Origin: Hofstenia miamia
Taxonomy: Eukaryota; Xenacoelomorpha; Acoela
Assembly: GCA_004352715.1 (NCBI GenBank)
Contig: SCFE01000004.1
Span: forward strand, 1,025,706 to 1,089,705
Direction of reading: 5' to 3'
Length of the DNA stretch: 64,000 nt
How positions within the stretch are numbered: the stretch's first letter is position 1; every line of letters begins with the position of its first letter. Under the pieces are notes generated by a model, which searched no databases, was not told where the DNA came from, and was given only the letters and a program-made list of their open reading frames with translations. Both the position numbers and the translations under genes were made by a program. Below, piece after piece: positions 57,101-64,000 of this stretch.

Positions 57101-58320
57101 TTTGTGCTTTCTTCAGTTTCACAATAGTTTGTTCTATTTTGAAAAGGAAGAACTTGTTTGAGAAATGCAAAAGAAATAGCAAATGTGGCAGCATAGTTTC
57201 AAAAATAGATATTATTGTTTGCTTTTCAGAATGTATATTACCCATATCTAAGAAAATTGATAGAGATGGAGCAAATATTAGCACAACTCCTTCAATATCA
57301 CTTAATTTTGCAACTTTACATATTGTTTCTCCATTATTTTTAATTCAATTCTATTGCTCATTCAACAGAAATTTTTGAGGAAAGATGTGGTGTATGAGTT
57401 TGATCCTGCAAAAACAGTCACTAGGCAAAGCAATAATTTTCTGGACATTCAATACTTAAAAATCACAATGGTCATTTAGTGAGAAGAAAGGCAACAATTT
57501 TCATATTGTGAAACAATGTTTGTATTACAAAATTTTTCATAGTTATTCTCAACCTTGAAGTTGTAAGGTCATAATTGCAATCAATATATAATTTTCAATG
57601 AATCAGCAACATTTTTAGTCCACAAACCAATCTTTCAATTTTAGGGGAACACAAGAAAGCCTACAAGTAAAATTGGTCCATGATTTCCATCTTGTGCAAT
57701 ACCAATATAAATGGAAAGATGATGCAATGATGGCAATCTGAATTATGATGAGCAGCATGTATAGATGAAAGCAGAGGCTGTTATAATGTGCAATTCTAAG
57801 GTTTAAAGTCCGTCAGGTGATAAGGATCTGCATGATAATCTGCCAAAATGAAAACCATGTATTCAAGACAAATCAGATTTTCTAATCACAAAGATATTTC
57901 CAATTTTCATAATTCATTTTACACAATCATTACATATGAAACAATCAACATTTCAAAAATTGAAAAGTTCAGGATTGCACTTTGCTGCCCAGTTAGGCAG
58001 CACTGGTTAACTTTATTTCAAATTTCCAATTTTTTAATTCAAAATATTTTCTTACAAGTTTGGAAGTTAAGAATAATGATGTACTTATGAAATTCATTGA
58101 GATATACAGATGTCACATTTTGGTACATATCATTTTGAGTAGTCATAGTATAATTAACAGGGCTAGCTGATAGTCAAATATGAAATGTTAAAAAAAGCAT
58201 GATTCAGCACAAAACTCATTTAAAGCAGAGAAGTAGAAAATAATCTCATTATCATGTGAACAATACATGGTAAATACTGCAAGGCCCCTTGTATTCTACT
58301 AAATCCCTTTATAGTTGACA
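54148..58320. other. No recognisable gene
   Basis: AT-rich with short frames. A weak internal duplication is visible at 55790-55960 and 55990-56150 (both contain AACAACTARGAAAGCAAC, TAGCTGTGAAG and AATACATGC). No protein family recognised. Confidence 0.4.
55790..56150 (+). repeat. Diverged tandem duplication, unit ~190 bases
   Basis: Both units read: ...GCAATTTTGAAATT / GTAATTGTGAAATTGATG, CACATTCAAT..TTTGTGAG, TTTTTCATAA.ACAACTA, GAAAGCAAC.AATGTTGC, TAGCTGTGAAG, AATACATGC.GCAG, AAACAGAAATGAAA. Order and spacing are the same, with some substitutions. Confidence 0.65.
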
Positions 58321-58969
58321 TTTCCTTGTTACTGTGTCTACATTAAAGAAAGCTGCTGTACAAGTAATAGATGAATTTGGAAAGGTATTCCACCCAAAGA
58401 GTAGTGATGTTAACAGATGTGTTACTACAATCAATGTGATCTGATGACTACCAGACAGAAATTACAAAATTTTTTTGAATACTACTAACCTACCCTCTCA
58501 ACCTGAAGAAGTTGTAATCAGTGAAAGTGCCTTTCGACTACCTCCCTATAAATATGCCAACAAATGTGAATACTTTAAAAATACTACCCCCAACCATTGG
58601 ATCAAACATGTTCTAACCCCCAAAGCAAATACAACTTATCAAAAAATGAACTCAATGGAAAAATATCTCTTTCAAACAGCAGATTAAACTGCTCAAACAA
58701 AGAATAGAATCTATTCACATAGACAATTGCAAAGAATTTGACAATATTAAAGTTGAGAATGAAATTTACTCCAGCAAGCACAATTGCTAAAAAATGACAA
58801 AATTAAACTTCTCAAAAAATTTGACTGCCTTGAAGCTGAAAATATAAAGCTACAGGAACAAAAAAGCAGAGCATATGCTAAGCAGTGTAACTTGGCCAAA
58901 TTGAGCAACCAACTTCTCTCTAAGTGTATGAATGTGATGACCATAATGTACAACTTACTGCAAATGTAA
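58320..58969 (+). pseudogene. Frameshifted coiled-coil reading frame, family unknown
   Basis: An open frame starts at 58475 (MNTTNLPSQPEEVVISESAF...), stops at 58684, and continues after two frame changes through QQIKLLKQRIESI and CLEAENIKLQEQKSRAYAKQ to NLLQM-stop at 58969, about 165 residues in all. Leucine spacing suggests a coiled coil. Upstream, TLKKAAVQVIDEFGKVFHPK at about 58340-58400 may belong to the same protein. It could be a retroelement ORF1/gag or a dead host gene copy; neither is supported by a motif. Confidence 0.45.
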
Positions 58970-59329
58970 TTTCTAAACAAGCTAGAAATGTTCCATTACA
59001 GATCAAAAATACACTGCTTAACAGCAGCTACAAGCTAATAACAAATCCTAAGCACTTAAGGTCAAGTAAATATTCCTTCAGCAAATCCTAAAAATCAAAT
59101 TCCAAGACATTCATATAAAATTACATAATTGGGTCCCTTCAGGCAAACACCTCCTCAACAATTTTCTCCAATAACTATTAGTGTGGCATCAGTATGAAAC
59201 AGCTAACTATTTTAAAATCCTAGCTTATTGAGGGTTTTGAGTCAATGCATGGATTTACCAATGCTACAAAATAATTAAATCTTCCTGCTGTTATACCTTA
59301 TCCTAATATAAGTTAAAAGTAAAACAGGA

Positions 59330-59914
59330 GATGATATTGGGGAACAGTGGCCACACTCAGTAAACCCAATACAGAAAACCTTTAAGAAGAGTTAAATAAG
59401 ACTAGAGCCCAAATTGATTAAGAATAAAGAAGCCCTAACTCTTGGGTGCAAGAAGTGAAGCTAAGTGCTTAGTAAAAATAACCTAAACTCATTGTGTTTC
59501 TCATCTTGTGAAATTTAGGTTAAAGCATTAAAAACAATTTTAAAAATGACTAGCAGTACAACAGCCAAAGCCATACACCTCCCCTAAGTTAAAAGAAAAC
59601 TGCACAGTTTGAAAGTTAGAAACACTGAATAGAAGTAAATAAACAACTCATGGATATTTATAAAAAAATAAAAACCAGTAATTGTAAACAAAATATACTG
59701 CTTGAAAATATGAATAAATAGCTGACAGGTTAAAATCAATCATCCACTAGAGTTTTATCATGCTGTTAAATTAGCAAAAATTCAAACTAAAATATATAGC
59801 ACTGTTGTCACTATGTCAAAATTACAATTGAAATAAATTCAAAAAAATAATATTAAAATTGAAATAAATGAAAATTAAGAATGCAACAGCAATGAAAGTC
59901 TTTGCATCACATGC
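59330..59914. repeat. Dispersed repeat B, copy 2
   Basis: Same orientation as 16500-17199: shared phrases CACACT..GTAAACCCAATACAG, TGTGAAATTTAGGT and AATGACTAGCAG. The right end CATCACA abuts TGCCCCCAC, which on the minus strand is a polypurine-like GTGGGGGCA directly before TGTGATGC. This could mark the 3' LTR start of the minus-strand element to its right. Confidence 0.55.
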
Positions 59915-59929
59915 CCCCACAAACAGGGC

Positions 59930-61900
59930 TATAAATTTTAGTCAACCAATTGTACTTTATCTGGTTCAATAAGAGATTTAGTAGCTTTAACCACAGTGAT
60001 TGCATATGGATCATTCCAAGGGTAGATATCCAAATGCTGCATAAATCATGTAGTTTAGCATAAAGCTTCTAATTAGGTGCTTACTTGTTTTGTTAAGGTT
60101 AAAAACTTGGGTTCTCAATATGATTTGAAATATTGATAGCATTATAATGGCTGTTCAAATTTCTAGCAAACAAATTGTAAAACTTTAGATATAATTGAAA
60201 GCCCTTAATGTCAATAAGTAAAGTCATTTTGGAATTGATATTGGATGTGTGGGTATCTTCCTTGGTAATCATTGTGTTCAGGTAGAAGAATTTGTAGAAT
60301 CTCAACAAATTGTAGTAGTTCTTAATTTCATCAAAAATTATGGAAATTTAATTTGTAACTGTTTCCTCTGTCATCATTTCTGAATCTGAAATGTTAGCTC
60401 TCATTATTGTAATTATTTCAATCTGTTTGGAAACATCATAATACTGTATTGATTCTTGTATACAATTACATCAAATCAAATTGCCAATTCAAGAGAACAG
60501 CATGTGGTTTGGTAATTTCCATATACTAGACTTTATGTAATTGATTTGTTCAGTTATGGATTTGCTTTTTTGAAAACATGTTCCAGGGGAACATGACCAT
60601 TGAAGTACAAACAAGAGGTCTTAATAACTACCTCCTTAAACAATATATTCGTAAAATAGGTTCTACATCATGGAAAGGTTCCAGGTCTTTAAAAGATCAT
60701 TAATTAGCAATAAACTGGGTAAACTGATAATTCTGAATCCATGTTTCTTGTTATTATGTTTTTATAGTTTTTGTCTATTTTATGTTGTTATTGATGCAAT
60801 AAGTGTAGTATTAACAGCTTTTGTTGAGGTGTATAATTATGCCTATGTACTACAAGAAATTCTATATTCTATTCTATTCTATTCTTCTCTTATAAGATTA
60901 GATTTACTCTGCTTGTATTTATTGGAATTAATTGTTTTAATCAGATCTCCAAGGTTGTTGACATATTTGTCTTGATTGGNTATGTTTTTATAGTTTTTGT
61001 CTATTTTATGTTGTTATTGATGCAATAAGTGTAGTATTAACAGCTTTTGTTGAGGTGTATAATTATGCCTATGTACTACAAGAAATTCTATATTCTATTC
61101 TATTCTATTCTTCTCTTATAAGATTAGATTTACTCTGCTTGTATTTATTGGAATTAATTGTTTTAATCAGATCTCCAAGGTTGTTGACATATTTGTCTTG
61201 ATTGGATAACAGGATGTTACCATGTTGCTTTCATCTGTGTTTGAATCTCCATGATGGCTGTATGACTGCAGTATGAATTAAAGGCAATGGGATGCAGTAG
61301 TTGTTCTCAGTAGCAATGCAATCTTCCAGAAAAATTGTATTCATGGGTGTAATATCCAGTCACATGATCTCTATGGTTACAGGATAGTTCACTTGTCTGA
61401 GAACTATGTGCTCCCATAGGGAATCAGAAGGTAAATAATGGTGAAACTTAGTTGTTTTCTTCAGAGATGATAAGTTTAAATGAAGTACATTCCATACCCA
61501 GTGCCAATTGTGCATGAGGCTTAAGTAATGTAACAATTTGATTGTTTGTCAAAAATTTGATAAATAACATTTTCATTAATGCTAAAGACTCTGTTTCCTT
61601 TATAGGTGAGAATTGACATTGAACATCAGTAGCATCACTTGGTTTGGCAACTGTTACTCTTGTGAGATAGTTGGTAGATCAGATTTAATCCAGTTGAGTT
61701 TCTTGGACTTATATCATTTCCAAGTTTTTCTAAGTTATTTTGTATCCACTTACTGTTGATGATGTGGTGTTAATATTAACTCAGTTAATGTTAGCATCAA
61801 TTCTTGTGTTTGCAATTCAGTTATAGATTGCTTTTCTAACTTGATGACTTTGATAGGTATTCTCTCTCACCCATCCTTTTTGTACTTAATGGTAGTGGAT
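59930..61900 (-). pseudogene. Second, more decayed copy of the third-frame family
   Basis: Broken minus-strand frames give, in order, IPIKVIKLEKQSITELQTQE (about 61855), KETESLALMKMLFIKF (about 61585; KKEQTVALMKLMFTEAF at 12.4 kb), QYYDV.KQIEIITIM (about 60430; [16 protein letters not shown] at 22.2 kb), MTLLIDIKGFQLYLKFY (60210) and finally DPYAITVVKATKSLIEPDKV (about 59995) before a stop near 59940. The order agrees with the other two copies, so they are one family. Function unknown. A duplicated assembly block (60755-61205) interrupts it. Confidence 0.6.
60755..61205. repeat. Perfect 225-base tandem duplication around a single N (probable assembly artefact)
   Basis: 60755-60979 equals 60981-61205 with N at 60980. 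It has the same signature as the duplication at 9449-10351. It contains a short (ATTCT)n run. Confidence 0.85.
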
Positions 61901-61909
61901 ATTATATTG

Positions 61910-62230
61910 TGGCATCAACCACTGCATTCACAAACATTTTTGCATTTAGTAATTCAAAATTAATAAATATTAAATTGTACAATATTTACATGGTTTTGTA
62001 ATTTCCTTGATTTACCTATTAAGGTTAAATGTTTAAATCCTCTGATACACAGTATTTCTGATATTAGTTATTACTATTCCAAATGTCATGAGGCACCTGC
62101 TAATATTTATGGAATGCTTTAGTGTTACTTTTTGATTATAGAATACCTGTTTTTCTATTTAAATACTTTGCTTTTGTTAGAAATTGCTTAATAGATTTTA
62201 CTCAAATTTTACTTCATGTTGCATATTGTG
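61910..62230. repeat. Dispersed repeat B, copy 3 (inverted, partial)
   Basis: The + strand begins TGGCATCAACCACTGCATTC and is the reverse complement of 16850-17199, e.g. GAGGCACCTGCTAATATTTA and TGCTTTTGTTAGAAA. It adjoins the start of the third-frame copy. Confidence 0.6.
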
Positions 62231-63512
62231 GCATAGTCCATGTATGGTCAAATAAAGAGAAAATATGGACACAACTAAGACTAACAGTTTAATAATTTGA
62301 CTAAAATGTAAGCACACAGTTATTATCATTTGATTATTTTGTACAATTTTTATACAGTGTAGTTTTGATATTAGTTATATCAGCAAACAGTTTGGCAAAA
62401 TAATAATTAATGTTGACATTGTGCAAAAATTAGCAGATGAAGAAAAGAGGGAAAACTGTCAACAACATTAAAGGACAGCTACTTGCCAATTGTTTAATTG
62501 TTTACAGAAAAATAGTATAAATATACAGTAATGTTTGTGATTGTGCTGAACAAATTTTACTGGATTTACTCTGTTATTTTGTATTCAGGTTATTTAATTA
62601 TGTTAATGGAAAGCTAAATGTTCAAACATGAGAGTATTCTGCAGGTGGTCCCCAGATCTGGTTAAAGGTGTTTAGGAGCAGCTGCACAATCCAACCTTTC
62701 AAAAGTCCAGTGCAGGAAGTAGCCAGGACTTCCAACATGCTCTTAGGATAAGGTTACAAATAGGGGTTTTTATTCATTGTAGCTTTCCCCTCAATTCACT
62801 CAATAATAAGACATGTCTCTGATAACTCAACTTAGGATAACCCTTTTTAGATCCAAATTAGTCATTCCTATTATACATATGAGGTACCTATAAGCCCCAA
62901 TCACTGCCATTCAGCTTACATTGTTGATATTGTTATTGTGTTAGATTGTATCTTGACAGAACAACTGTTAATCATTTCATGCTTTCTGCTGACAGCATTT
63001 ATTACTCACATGTATCCTAGGGATCCATGTATGTTTATAAATGTAGGGGTATTATATGTAAGGAATTATAATAAGCTAAACATCCCAGTTGTGTAATCAT
63101 TCCTTATTTGCTTAATGACAATAACAAGGGTAGTCAATGCAATAAATTACTAGGTTACACAACACACAAAATTACTGAGAACACTATCCATGCACTGTGA
63201 GTCTCATTGGCGAATCCTGAGGTTTCCTCAAAGAACAGAGCTGTTGCCATGTTTTGCAAAGTTGGAACTCTTTTCTCTTGCATGGTTCAGCATCAGGTTT
63301 TGACCATGTAACATCACATACTCCTGATCTAAACAGAATGTTATAGTTAACAAGCCCAGATTTGCTGGGAGAATAGTAATATAATATGACAGGGAGTGAT
63401 TATAGAATCCCTCACTCCTAGGGCATACAGGAAAAGGATGAATGTTATAGCAATTATACCTATTTCACTCAAGTTAAGGGTTGACAAGATTCTACATGGC
63501 AACCATGACAGG
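62231..63512. other. No recognisable gene
   Basis: Short frames only; no motif seen. Confidence 0.4.
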
Positions 63513-63802
63513 CAGGGCTGTGGCTAGGGGAGGGCCAAGGGGCATGGCCCTCCCTGTTAGGCCACTGTGCCCCCTTCCTCTTGGCACCCTGAATACAAAA
63601 ATCCATAGTATTAATTCTAATATTCTGTAACAAAGTTAGAGTGAATATGTTTTAGTTGGAATATATATAATACTAATGCCATTCTATTCAAAATTCAATG
63701 AAAAAGTGTGAAACTATTTCATATGAGTAAAACTATGATTAATTTATTGAATTTTGTGGGGCCATAGCCCCCCCTAAATTTCAAATGCAAGCCACAGGCC
63801 TG
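63513..63802. mobile_element. hAT-type MITE, 290 bases
   Basis: Ends CAGGGCTGTGGCTAGG and reverse complement CAGGCCTGTGGCTTGC, with inner GGGGCATGGCCC / GGGGCTATGGCCCC also mirrored. Flanks ATGACAGG (63505-63512) and ATTACAGG (63803-63810) agree at 7 of 8 bases. GC-richer than its surroundings at both ends. Confidence 0.72.
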
Positions 63803-64000
63803 ATTACAGGCACCCAACAATGCAAGCAGAAAACAATCCCAAGTTAAGATATTATTTCTTCCCAGGAAATACCCAGAAAAAATTGATTTAAGAAGATGTA
63901 CTTCTTATCAACCAAACACTGGGACTTCCAACAAGGAGGTAACCACAGGAAACACAACAAACTCCAGAAATATAAAACTTATCAAACAACATATGCAAAT

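Noticed and set aside
1-64000. tRNA, rRNA, CRISPR arrays, bacterial operon signals
   Set aside because: Scanned for by eye (including tRNA T-arm GGTTCRA patterns and regular spaced repeats) and not found; the gene present is spliceosomal.

Overview
This is AT-rich eukaryotic, almost certainly invertebrate metazoan, DNA. It has GT-AG spliceosomal introns with short T-rich TTTAG acceptors, many (TA)n microsatellites and a dense load of decayed transposons. I see no bacterial operons, no RNA genes and no CRISPR array. I cannot name the species. An AG acceptor six bases before the start codon would suit a spliced-leader lineage, but that is only a hint.

One intact cellular gene is recognisable. 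It has ten coding exons on the + strand from 20105 to 49294 and encodes a 547-residue acyl-CoA synthetase of the 4-coumarate:CoA ligase / firefly-luciferase-like branch of the ANL superfamily. Every splice junction keeps the frame and all core ANL motifs are present. Only about 1.6 kb of the 29 kb is coding. The rest is introns of 90 bases to 10.5 kb, filled with DNA transposons: hAT-type elements with 7/8 or 8/8 target-site duplications, a PIF/Harbinger-like element with TTA duplications, and a Tc1 remnant.

Left of the gene (1-20 kb) lie retroelement remains. They include two LINE reverse-transcriptase fragments, a decayed Ty3/Gypsy-like integrase on the + strand near 4.3-4.8 kb, and a better preserved Ty3/Gypsy integrase on the - strand (14.8-15.9 kb). 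Downstream of that integrase is a broken third reading frame (11.8-13.8 kb) that I do not recognise. Next to it sits a large inverted repeat (10.25-11.78 kb). Relatives of the third frame recur at 22.2-22.7 kb and 59.9-61.9 kb, so it is a family.

Right of the gene (49.3-64 kb) are a mariner-like remnant (50.3-51.0 kb), an element with about 400-base inverted terminal repeats around a 1000-N gap (52.3-54.1 kb), a frameshifted coiled-coil reading frame (58.5-59.0 kb), further copies of the third-frame family with a dispersed repeat, and a hAT-type MITE near the right edge.

The assembly has visible faults. There are N runs inside (TA)n tracts, two perfect tandem duplications separated by single Ns (9900 and 60980), and a block bounded by Ns (22167-22688) that interrupts an otherwise continuous Tc1 fragment. 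Copy-number or structural claims near these points should be treated with caution.
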